Below are positions 50,584 to 56,695 of a stretch of 56,695 nt of DNA, piece by piece. The notes beneath the pieces are model-generated. The model was not told where the DNA came from, ran no database searches, and was given only the letters and a program-made list of their open reading frames with translations. Every line of letters begins with the position of its first letter. The first letter of the stretch is position 1. The DNA is taken from assembly GCA_964508705.1 (NCBI GenBank), contig CAZDUS010000011.1, positions 1 to 56,695 of the forward strand. Direction: 5' to 3'. The stretch comes from CAZDUS01 sp964508705 (GTDB lineage Bacteria > Verrucomicrobiota > Kiritimatiellia > CAIKKV01 > CAITUY01). A program made the translations under genes and the position numbers.

Positions 50584-50703
50584 CCACTAAACACAGGGCT
50601 GACCCTCGACGACGAGGACAAGGTCACACACAATCTTGTCATCAATGGGAAAGGAACCGTCTGGGTTGATGATGTTGTCCTGTCGAAGGAGCCTCTGAAA
50701 TAG
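50584..50703 (+). pseudogene. C-terminal fragment of a carbohydrate-binding-type protein
   Basis: An open frame of 39 codons with no start ends at TAG 50701-50703. It contains NLVINGKGTVWVDDVVLSKE, the typical last strands of a jelly-roll carbohydrate-binding or glycoside hydrolase accessory domain. TAA lies directly upstream, so only the 3' end of a gene remains. The rest of the 415-base gap (50462-50876) holds the ribosome-binding site of the next gene and a small hairpin CGATCC/GGATCG at 50838-50852. Confidence 0.5.
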
Positions 50704-50876
50704 GGCTGCAGAACCACGGCGTGGTACCTGTTCTCCACCAGCGGCGGGCTGTTCGCAGAATGCAAGAGAGTGCTTGACCAAGGAGCAGTGACGCGTACTA
50801 TTTAAAGCGTTTCGCCAGTTGTGGACGGTGTACTGTGCGATCCGAAGGATCGGGCCGCAAGAAAGGAGACAGTAAG

Positions 50877-51032
50877 ATGAAGAAGGTATTAACGTTGGCA
50901 GTGATTGGTATGGTGGCGTTGTTTGTTGGTGTGGGTTGCTCGACCACGAAGAAATGCTGCGGGACGTGCAAGAAAGATGCGCCTGTGAAGTGTTGCGGGA
51001 CGTGCAAGCCTGAAGCCAAGATCGCGAAGTAA
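50877..51032 (+). CDS. Small Cys-rich lipoprotein
   Basis: 51 residues from ATG 50877 behind AAAGGAGA. The signal peptide MKKVLTLAVIGMVALFVGVG runs straight into a lipobox-type Cys (VGVGC). The mature part is only about 30 residues. It carries two copies of a C-C-G-T-C motif, KKCCGTCKKDAPVKCCGTCK, about ten residues apart, with many Lys. It may bind metal or form disulfides at the outer membrane. No family is recognised. It is a single-gene unit with a terminator at 51102. Confidence 0.75.
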   Translation: MKKVLTLAVIGMVALFVGVGCSTTKKCCGTCKKDAPVKCCGTCKPEAKIAK

Positions 51033-51101
51033 GGCGCCGCGAAGACCGAGTGAAAGTGTGAGACCATGAAGTGAACCCGTCGGCAGATGACGGGAATGTA
51101 G

Positions 51102-51140
51102 TCCGGCTCAGGGCGGGAAAGCCCGGGCCGGCTTTTTTTT
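51102..51140 (+). terminator. Rho-independent terminator after the lipoprotein gene
   Basis: CCGGC (51103-51107) and GGGC (51111-51114) pair with GCCC (51121-51124) and GCCGG (51127-51131) with small internal bulges. A run of eight T follows (51133-51140). It is about 70 bases after the stop. Confidence 0.8.
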
Positions 51141-51193
51141 CGGAACACCGAGTAGTCGTTAATCTTGTCAAAACTGTTGGTCGCATGTGTTGT

Positions 51194-51231
51194 GAGCGAT
51201 GGCTTGAAGAGGCAGGCCGTCGCTCATTTTT
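51194..51231 (+). terminator. Second terminator-like hairpin
   Basis: GAGCGATGGC (51194-51203) pairs with GCCGTCGCTC (51216-51225) with one G-T pair, around a 12-base loop, and ATTTTTG follows. It lies about 55 bases downstream of the first terminator, with no gene between them that I can support. It may be a back-up terminator or the remains of a lost gene. Confidence 0.55.
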
Positions 51232-51241
51232 GTTGTGGTGG

Positions 51242-51529
51242 TTATGTTCCCTTGTGCCACAGCCTCCGGTATCGCGGGCCAATTTCGATCTGGGCAGCTT
51301 TGTCGCCATTGGCGGCGTTGCCGGCCATCATCCAGCGGATAGATCGTAGGCAGGGTTTCGGTGGCTTTCCCCGGTTCGTCCCAACGGTGTTCTTCAGCTT
51401 ATCCTTCCAGGCCACGTCGTTGTTCTCCGAGTAAGAGAGAAGACATTTGGCCAGCGAGATTTCACGGGTGGGATTAGGATCACGATCACAATTAGGATTA
51501 GGAATGGGAATGGGGAGATGCTTATTTCC
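51242..51529 (-). pseudogene. Possible decayed coding remnant downstream of rsgA
   Basis: On the - strand a frame of about 95 codons lies between TGA (51532) and TAA (51244). It has no plausible start, but in its second half it reads like real protein (LAKCLLSYSENNDVAWKDKL, then WMMAGNAANGDKAAQ). Its 5' part is made of the hexamer repeat at 51473-51514. I recognise no family. It may be a gene truncated by the repeat, or chance. The rest of 51033-51521 holds the two terminators. Confidence 0.3.
51473..51514 (+). repeat. Hexamer tandem repeat after rsgA
   Basis: Seven units in exact 6-bp register: three of ATTAGG, two of the ATCACR type and two of AATGGG. It is the only array in the window with a 6-bp rather than 7- or 9-bp period. 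It sits just beyond the rsgA stop. Confidence 0.7.
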
Positions 51530-52568
51530 TCAGAGTCTTTTTGGCGGTCTTGATGAATTTGCCGAAGGATTTGTCTTTTCTGCGCTTCTCTACATAGGAG
51601 AGATCGTGGAATTCGGTTTCTTTTCTTAGCTTGATAAAGCTTTGATAACGGTCCTCAGTCAGGGTTCCATCCTCCAGCGCCTGTAGGACAGCGCAACCGG
51701 GTTCGCTGGTGTGAGTGCAGTTTGCGAAGCGACAGTGCCCGGAGTTGTCGCGAATCTCGGCGAAGGTGTCGTCGACTCCATCGCCCGTTACAATCAAGCC
51801 TAGCTCGCGCATTCCGGGGGTGTCGATCAGCATGGCTCCATTATCAAGGGTGAGCAACTGGCGACGGGACGTGGTATGCACACCTTCGCCTGTCTTGCTG
51901 ACGGCCTTTGTGTCAAACGCATCGCGGCCAATCAGCCGGTTGATCAGTGTGGTTTTGCCGACTCCTGAGGAGCCAAGCAGGCAATATGTTTTGCCTGGCA
52001 CGAGGAGATTGCGGAACTCTTGCAGTCCAGTGCCGGTTGTGTTGCTGAGGGCCAGGACCTGAGGGGCGTTGCGTGTGTTTCTTATTTGCCCGATGGCCTG
52101 CTCGAGTTGTTCGGGAGGGATGAGGTCGGTTTTTGTCAGGATGATCCACGGCTCAATGGCGCCTTCGTTGGCCATCACGAGGTAGCGGTCGAGCCTGCTC
52201 AGGTTGAAGTCGTAGCCGCAGGCCTGCATGATGAAGGCGACATCGATGTTGGCGGCGATCATTTGGAAATCGACGGTCTTGCCGGGGCATTTGCGGCGCA
52301 GGAAGGATTTTCTGGGGATGACGCTGTGAATGATGGCGGGACCGCCGGATGGATGGCATTGCACGCACACCCAGTCGCCCACGCAGGGCAAGTCGATGGC
52401 GGCCTCGACGGCGAAGCGGAATTTGCCGGCTAGTTCGGCATACGCTTCGGCGTCCTGGGTGCGGACGAGGAAGGCGCCTCGATCGACGGCTGTGACGCGA
52501 GCAAGGCTTTGACCCGGCTGGAGGAGTGGGGGGAGGGGGGGAAGTATGAAGGATGAAGTATGAGGCAT
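51522..52568 (-). CDS. rsgA: Ribosome small subunit-dependent GTPase A
   Basis: 348 residues. It acts in late 30S maturation. An OB-fold comes first (SLARVTAVDRGAFLV; DWVCVQCHPSGG). The circularly permuted GTPase domain follows with G4 ILTKTDL before G1 LLGSSGVGKTTLINRLIG and G3 LIDTPGMRELGL. The zinc finger is CRFANCTHTSEPGC, and the C-terminal helix is Lys-rich. The start codon at 52568 lies within a heptamer repeat, and the first residues (MPHTSSFILPPLPPLLQ) are repeat-encoded. The usual N-terminal residues before the OB-fold are missing, so the native 5' end may have been replaced. Confidence 0.92.
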   Translation of the reverse strand: MPHTSSFILPPLPPLLQPGQSLARVTAVDRGAFLVRTQDAEAYAELAGKFRFAVEAAIDLPCVGDWVCVQCHPSGGPAIIHSVIPRKSFLRRKCPGKTVDFQMIAANIDVAFIMQACGYDFNLSRLDRYLVMANEGAIEPWIILTKTDLIPPEQLEQAIGQIRNTRNAPQVLALSNTTGTGLQEFRNLLVPGKTYCLLGSSGVGKTTLINRLIGRDAFDTKAVSKTGEGVHTTSRRQLLTLDNGAMLIDTPGMRELGLIVTGDGVDDTFAEIRDNSGHCRFANCTHTSEPGCAVLQALEDGTLTEDRYQSFIKLRKETEFHDLSYVEKRRKDKSFGKFIKTAKKTLRK

Positions 52569-52569
52569 G
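52542..52569 (+). repeat. Heptamer tandem repeat spanning the rsgA start codon
   Basis: Four units in exact 7-bp register: AAGTATG, AAGGATG, AAGTATG and AGGCATG. The rsgA ATG on the - strand (52568-52566) is part of the last unit. Confidence 0.75.
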
Positions 52570-52628
52570 GGGGGGGCTTTTTCGGACGTATCGGTCGGAG
52601 CCGACGGATTTTATGGGCGGGGTGAGGG

Positions 52629-55600
52629 TTATGTGGGTTCGATTTTTTTGGCTAGGCGGGCTATGAAGAAAATCAGGATGGCGGCCATGATGATCATGGC
52701 TGCGGTCATGGCGGTCTTGCCGGAACAGAGACGGAAGCCACACTTTGTTGAATAGTCGGGATTGATGCGTTCTTCACTTAGCTTCCAGTTTTGCACGGCA
52801 TCGGGGACCACCCGGGATAATACCGACGCTACATCGTAGGAGGGATAGGGTCTGTCCTGTCCACCGTAACAGAGGCGGTAGGGGGTCGAGCTTTTGGGGA
52901 AGAAGAGGCCTTCGACTTGATTGTGCAGGATCTTGATTCCTGTGATCTCCAGGGGGGGATTGTCCATGTCGCGGATGGTGATGCGATACTGTTTATAACG
53001 AGTAGCAGTAAGCTTTAGCATCAATTGTTCCTGGCGGGTGCCGCCGATGCGGATGCGGCTTAGGGTGCCTGCGGACAGGGTTGCCCAGCCATGGGGGATG
53101 ACATCGGATTCGCCTTCCACGGTGGCGGAGCGGCTGAAGTTGCTGTCGTCGGTGAGGAGGGTGATGGCGGTGACAGGTTGGCGGCGAGTGGAGAAGGTGA
53201 CGAGCGTGGTGCGGGCCTTGGCGTCGTGCGCGACCTTGAGGTCGGTGACATCTGCCTCGGCGGTCTCGGTGGCGTCGGAGGTGATGTGCTCTCTGCGTTC
53301 GAGGAAGCGGATCTGGTCGATCCGGAAGGGTTCGCGGCGGAAGGAGGTGGCTTCTTTTTCGGTTGGGGTATCGGTGCCGCGGGTCTGGCGGATGAGCGAG
53401 ACGAGGGGGGAATCCTGTTTCTCGGTCATGTTGGAAATCTCGATGCGGTAGGCGGTGTAGGAGGAGGGGGCGAAGTTGATTTTGTCGCGGCGGAGGTCGA
53501 TGAAGCGTGAGTAGTCGTAGATGGGGGCGGTTTCGACGAGAGGGACCCAGGTGGAGCGGTCATTGCTGCCGCTGACGGTGACGAGTTTTTCGAAGTTGCG
53601 GATGTTGGATTGGAATTGGATGCCGGCGACCATGGGGTCGGAGGCGGTGCGGGTGACGACCAGTTCGATGTGGTTGTCGGGGAGTTGGCGCAGGGATTCG
53701 ACGGAGGAGGAGACGGAGACGGGGGCATAGCTGACGACGGAACGGGTGTCGGCCTTGTTGCGGATGAGGAAGGGGGTTTCCTTGCCGTTGGTATCGTAGA
53801 GGCGCAGGTTGCCGTAGGGGTTGTCGAGGGCGGAGAAGAGGTCGGCATCCATGACCCACTGTCCGACTTCGGCGCGGTGGTCGGCCTGGAGAGTGATGGT
53901 TTTTTCCAGGGGGAACAGGCCGGGGGCGGTGGCGGCATGGGCGGAGGCGCCGAGAAGGAGCAGGAGGAGGGCGGCGGTGGTGAAGCGTTTGCCGGCGCGG
54001 AGATAGGCGAAGGCGCCGAGGAGGAGCAGGACGCTGAGTACCATCAGGGCGGCGACGCGGTAGATGATGGGCATGTGGGCGAGGTCCATGAAGAAGATCT
54101 TGATGGTGACCACGGTGAAGAGAATGAGGGCGGCGAAACGGATGGGGCGTATGTTTTTCCAGATGCCGCCGGCGAGCATGGCGAAGGCGAAGACGGTCCA
54201 CCAGACGGAGACGCCGCCTTTTTGGAAGGCGGGCAGTTTCCAGTGGAGCAGGGTGGCGAATTCGAGGGTGCCGTAGAGCCAGAGGAGGATCAGGCTGGCA
54301 TAGCCGAAGGTGGCGGGGATGGCGCGGGAGCGGGAGGTCTGGCGGAGGAGGGCGGCGCCCATGATGAGGATGGTGACGACGAAGGTGAAGTTCATGATGC
54401 GGGCGAAGGCGCCGGGCCAGAGGTAGGGGGAATCGAAGTAGCCATGGTGGCAGAGGTTCATGGCGTCGAAATCCACGAAGATGGTTTTGGCGACGGCACC
54501 GGCGGCGAAGAAGAGTCCGGCAATGAGGGCGGAGAGGGTGAGGGTGGCGCGGTAGAAGAGGATGAAGAAGACGGCCATGGCGCACCAGAGGGCGGTCAGC
54601 ACAGGGAGGCGCCAGGGTTGGAGGTAGGCGAACATGGCGTAGAGTTCGAAGTGGAGGTAGAGGAAGAGGGCGGCGGTGACGCTCCAGAAGAAGAGGTGGC
54701 GGGTGATGGAGGCGGGGATGGAGACGGGGATATCGGGTACGCCGGGGGCGGTCTTGTCGGTGCCCGGGGCGAGGTATTGGCGTTCCAGGCGGAAGGCGGC
54801 GACGAGCGAGGCGATGACGGAGCCGAAGGTCCAGAGGCGATGCGAGAAGGTTTTCCAGTAGGCGGACATGGCTTCGGGGTAGATGCCGTGGGTATCGAAG
54901 CGGGGGAACTCGAACAGGGCGAGGCGGATGGCGGTGGCGCCGTAGAGGGCGTAGCCGAGGTGGCGGAGGAAGCGGTTATCCATGTGGCGGCCGAGGCGGA
55001 GGAAGAGGTAGGCCTGCAGGGCCCAGGCGATGGTGAGGGATTCCTGTTCGAGGACGAGTGGCATGGTGAGGGCGGCGTAGAAGACGGCGAGCGACATGGC
55101 GGCGAGCAGGAGGGGGCGGTCGCTGAGTTTCAGGCGTAGGAAGATGACGACGTGGGCGACGAAGTAGAGGGCGAGGCCGAAGGTGAGGATGGCTGGGTAG
55201 GGGCGGCTGACGGCGTCGCGGATGAGCCAGTAGCCGGCCAGCGAGAAGATGCCGGCGTTGAGGGTCAGGTGGATGATTTCCAGAATGGTGCAGGGGATGT
55301 GGCGTCTCATGTTATGGATGAAGACGAGGGTCGATTGCACGATGAAGAAGAGCGAGAGAAAGGTGATGACGACGGGGAAGTCCGAGCGCTGGTATTGGTG
55401 GAGCGAGCCGAAATAGAGGCCGTAGGTGAAGAGGAAGCCGAGGTAGTTCAGGAGGCGCCACGGGCGCATGAGGCTGATGGCGAGGATGCCGAGATTGAGG
55501 ATGAGCAGGTAGCTGTAGAGGCCGAGGAAGTTCGGGGTGCCGGTCCGGAGCAGGATGGGGGTGCAGAAGCCGCCGATGATCCCGAAGATGGCGACGAGCA

Positions 55601-56381
55601 TTGACTTGGATTCGAGGGCGAGGATGCCTGAGGAGAGAGTGATGAGGATCATCAGGCCGAAGACCAGGGCTTGTGAGTCTGCGATATGGTAGAGGGGGCC
55701 GAGCGCGTACATGCTGAAGTAAAGCGTGGCGAGGCCACCGCCCATGAAGGCCTGGCCGATGATGTGATAGCGTTTGCCGAGCATGAGGCGTCCGCTGGTG
55801 AGGAGGCCGAGGCCGAAGGCGATACTGATGGCGACGCGGGCGGCGGGGCCGAGGAGTTCGCGCTGGATGGACCATTTGAGGAAGTAGGCTACGAAGCTGA
55901 CGGCGGCCACGATGCCGATACGAACCATCCAGGTAGTGGCGACGGCGTATTCCATTGCCACGCCCTTGGGACGGAATTCGTCGCCGACAAGGATCCATTG
56001 CCAGATGCGGTTCAGGATGGTGGCGATGGGATGGGGGGTGGGAGGGGGAGATGGTGGGGTGGGGTTCAGGGTTCGGGGTTCAGGGTTTAGGATGAGCGGG
56101 GAAATGGGGAGGGGGGGCGGGACGGGGGAGGGACTACTGACTACGGACAACGGACTACTTGTTGAGGAGGGAGAGGGATTTGAGAGGGTTCGGGGCTCAG
56201 GGTTTAGGTTTTTTTCGGCGGGGGAAGGTGAGGTGGTTTTTTTCGGGCGGAGGAGTTCCTCGATGGCATCGAGACGGGTTTCGAGGGAAGGGAGATTGCG
56301 GAGGTGGAATTTGATGTCGGCAAGTTTGATCAGCACGACGACGAGTAGGGCGCAAAGGATGAAAAGCAGAACAGATTCCAT
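52629..56381 (-). CDS. DUF2339-type giant membrane protein with DUF3999-like C-terminus
   Basis: 1250 residues from ATG 56381, behind AAGGAG; the frame opens further up at 56516. A first helix (SVLLFILCALLVVVLIKL) and a short coiled coil (ETRLDAIEELL) are followed by a Pro-rich linker of about 80 residues encoded by heptamer repeats. Some 25-30 transmembrane helices then match DUF2339 (VWTMVRIGIVAA-like region, AARVAISIAFGLGLLTSGRL). From about residue 845 a periplasmic beta-rich region (PLEKTITLQADHRAEVGQWV; TVSGSNDRSTWVPLVE) resembles DUF3999, and a final anchor is IIMAAILIFFIARLAKKI. DUF2339 and DUF3999 are often adjacent genes; here they seem fused. Function is unknown. Confidence 0.8.
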   Translation of the reverse strand: MESVLLFILCALLVVVLIKLADIKFHLRNLPSLETRLDAIEELLRPKKTTSPSPAEKNLNPEPRTLSNPSPSSTSSPLSVVSSPSPVPPPLPISPLILNPEPRTLNPTPPSPPPTPHPIATILNRIWQWILVGDEFRPKGVAMEYAVATTWMVRIGIVAAVSFVAYFLKWSIQRELLGPAARVAISIAFGLGLLTSGRLMLGKRYHIIGQAFMGGGLATLYFSMYALGPLYHIADSQALVFGLMILITLSSGILALESKSMLVAIFGIIGGFCTPILLRTGTPNFLGLYSYLLILNLGILAISLMRPWRLLNYLGFLFTYGLYFGSLHQYQRSDFPVVITFLSLFFIVQSTLVFIHNMRRHIPCTILEIIHLTLNAGIFSLAGYWLIRDAVSRPYPAILTFGLALYFVAHVVIFLRLKLSDRPLLLAAMSLAVFYAALTMPLVLEQESLTIAWALQAYLFLRLGRHMDNRFLRHLGYALYGATAIRLALFEFPRFDTHGIYPEAMSAYWKTFSHRLWTFGSVIASLVAAFRLERQYLAPGTDKTAPGVPDIPVSIPASITRHLFFWSVTAALFLYLHFELYAMFAYLQPWRLPVLTALWCAMAVFFILFYRATLTLSALIAGLFFAAGAVAKTIFVDFDAMNLCHHGYFDSPYLWPGAFARIMNFTFVVTILIMGAALLRQTSRSRAIPATFGYASLILLWLYGTLEFATLLHWKLPAFQKGGVSVWWTVFAFAMLAGGIWKNIRPIRFAALILFTVVTIKIFFMDLAHMPIIYRVAALMVLSVLLLLGAFAYLRAGKRFTTAALLLLLLGASAHAATAPGLFPLEKTITLQADHRAEVGQWVMDADLFSALDNPYGNLRLYDTNGKETPFLIRNKADTRSVVSYAPVSVSSSVESLRQLPDNHIELVVTRTASDPMVAGIQFQSNIRNFEKLVTVSGSNDRSTWVPLVETAPIYDYSRFIDLRRDKINFAPSSYTAYRIEISNMTEKQDSPLVSLIRQTRGTDTPTEKEATSFRREPFRIDQIRFLERREHITSDATETAEADVTDLKVAHDAKARTTLVTFSTRRQPVTAITLLTDDSNFSRSATVEGESDVIPHGWATLSAGTLSRIRIGGTRQEQLMLKLTATRYKQYRITIRDMDNPPLEITGIKILHNQVEGLFFPKSSTPYRLCYGGQDRPYPSYDVASVLSRVVPDAVQNWKLSEERINPDYSTKCGFRLCSGKTAMTAAMIIMAAILIFFIARLAKKIEPT
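56062..56089 (+). repeat. Heptamer tandem repeat (GGGTTYR family) in the DUF2339 linker
   Basis: Four units of GGGTTCA, GGGTTCG or GGGTTTA in exact 7-bp register, the same unit as at 46380 and 56186. On the coding strand they yield Leu-Asn-Pro-Glu-Pro-Arg-Thr-type residues. Confidence 0.78.
56132..56159 (+). repeat. Heptamer tandem repeat (GACTACN family) in the DUF2339 linker
   Basis: Four units in exact 7-bp register: two of GACTACT enclosing GACTACG and GACAACG. It encodes a Ser/Val-rich part of the linker. Confidence 0.75.
56186..56206 (+). repeat. Heptamer tandem repeat (GGGTTYR family), third copy
   Basis: GGGTTCG, GGGCTCA and GGGTTTA in exact 7-bp register within the 5' part of the DUF2339 gene, about 100 bases from the copy at 56062. 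Confidence 0.72.
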
Positions 56382-56642
56382 AAGAGACTCCTTGTTTAAG
56401 GGCTGGGCGAACAGTTGCATGAAGTTAATGAGTGAGGATAACGAAAGCAAGAGAGAGATTGGGAGAAGGGGAGGATATGCGGGATTCTGTGCCGTGTTGT
56501 TGACCGGCGAGGCCAATCTCCGATATTGTGCCAGCTTAATAGTACTGCAGGTTTGTCAAAAGTTATGGATTTTGGATCAACACGGGGTTTGATCTGAACG
56601 ATGGCAGGCCGTGCAGGCTTGAATAGGAATGGAAGGGGAATT

Positions 56643-56695
56643 ATGGGTTTAGGCATTGGTATTGTGGGGCTCCCCAATGTGGGGAAATCGACTAT
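56643..56695 (+). CDS. ychF: Redox-regulated ATPase/GTPase YchF, N-terminal part only
   Basis: Only 17 codons are inside the window. GLGIGIVGLPNVGKSTI is the G1 (P-loop) start of YchF/OLA1 proteins, which bind ribosomes and prefer ATP. GGAAGGGGAATT before the ATG at 56643 is a good ribosome-binding site. Obg-type alternatives usually carry an N-terminal domain before the P-loop, so YchF is the best call. The 261-base region between this gene and the divergent DUF2339 gene shows no further feature I can support. Confidence 0.8.
   Translation, partial: MGLGIGIVGLPNVGKST

Noticed and set aside
51071..51434. Two + strand frames of about 90 codons after the lipoprotein gene
   Set aside because: They cross two terminator hairpins, have no ribosome-binding site and show no recognisable domain.
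53610..55139. 509-codon open frame on the + strand, Glu/Gly-rich
   Set aside because: It is antisense to the DUF2339 gene. Its composition is explained by the strong G excess of the + strand, and the - strand reading has clear membrane helices and domains.
46380..56206. GGGTTTA-type units as telomere sequence
   Set aside because: Arrays are three or four units long, lie inside genes and between genes, and other unit sequences share the same period, so chromosome-end function is not indicated.

Overview
The window looks like a chromosomal segment of a Gram-negative, LPS-bearing bacterium of the PVC superphylum (Planctomycetes, Verrucomicrobia, Lentisphaerae, Kiritimatiellota). The evidence is a DUF1549/DUF1553 - DUF1501 - PPC-domain gene set typical of that group, together with two LpxL-type acyltransferases, KdsD, UppP, OmpA-type and other outer-membrane barrels. 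A finer placement (Kiritimatiellota or Lentisphaerae-like) is only a guess. By eye the + strand is richer in G than C even where genes lie on the - strand, so + is probably the leading strand throughout. I saw no tRNA, rRNA, CRISPR array, prophage or intact insertion sequence.

Layout. 1-1877: rplU-rpmA and obgE. 1935-10570: a transglutaminase-like/TPR exported protein, then the DUF1549/1553, DUF1501 and PPC-domain genes and a Rid/chorismatase-like protein. 10764-11774: an outer-membrane barrel that keeps the omptin protease residues. 11793-13276 (-): efp and its lysyl-modifying enzyme epmA. 13457-17169: OmpA-type protein with calcium-binding repeats, an LpxL-type acyltransferase, a small membrane/coiled-coil protein and TerC. 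17179-24318 (-): lpxL2-uppP-kdsD, a PcnB/CCA-type nucleotidyltransferase, and a nucleoside salvage set (cdd, punA, pdp). 24606-39791: a phosphate-starvation island (phoB, phoR, porin, pstSCAB, phoU, then a five-gene operon for membrane lipid remodelling). 39969-43237: pfk-ppk. 43281-43886 (-): a CBS-receiver pseudogene. 44099-49301: glmM, a GlmU-like gene and glmS, then folB-folE. 49451-56381: a DlgD-type reductase (-), gene remnants, a tiny Cys-rich lipoprotein (+), rsgA (-) and a giant DUF2339 membrane protein (-). 56643-end: the start of ychF.

How the genes work together. The most striking unit is the Pho island. Two sites carry four hexamers each at an exact 11-bp period, like Pho boxes. 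One precedes the porin-pst operon. The other precedes an operon coding for a PHP-glycosyltransferase fusion, a two-domain ornithine-lipid synthase (OlsF-like), a low-molecular-weight phosphatase homologue whose catalytic Cys12 is Ser, a small membrane protein and an MGDG-synthase-type glycosyltransferase. I infer that on phosphate starvation the cell takes up phosphate and swaps phospholipids for ornithine lipids and glycolipids. The polyphosphate kinase gene follows directly.

Repeats. Short imperfect tandem repeats, mostly with an exact 7-bp period, occur at about ten places between and inside genes (epmA, cdd, rsgA, the DUF2339 gene). They resemble the STRR heptamers known from filamentous cyanobacteria. 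A separate 9-bp-period family occurs at two places. Two small non-coding elements (133 and 165 bp) share the terminal inverted repeat GGGCGCATCT. The first is flanked by a perfect 9-bp direct repeat, so they look like MITEs.
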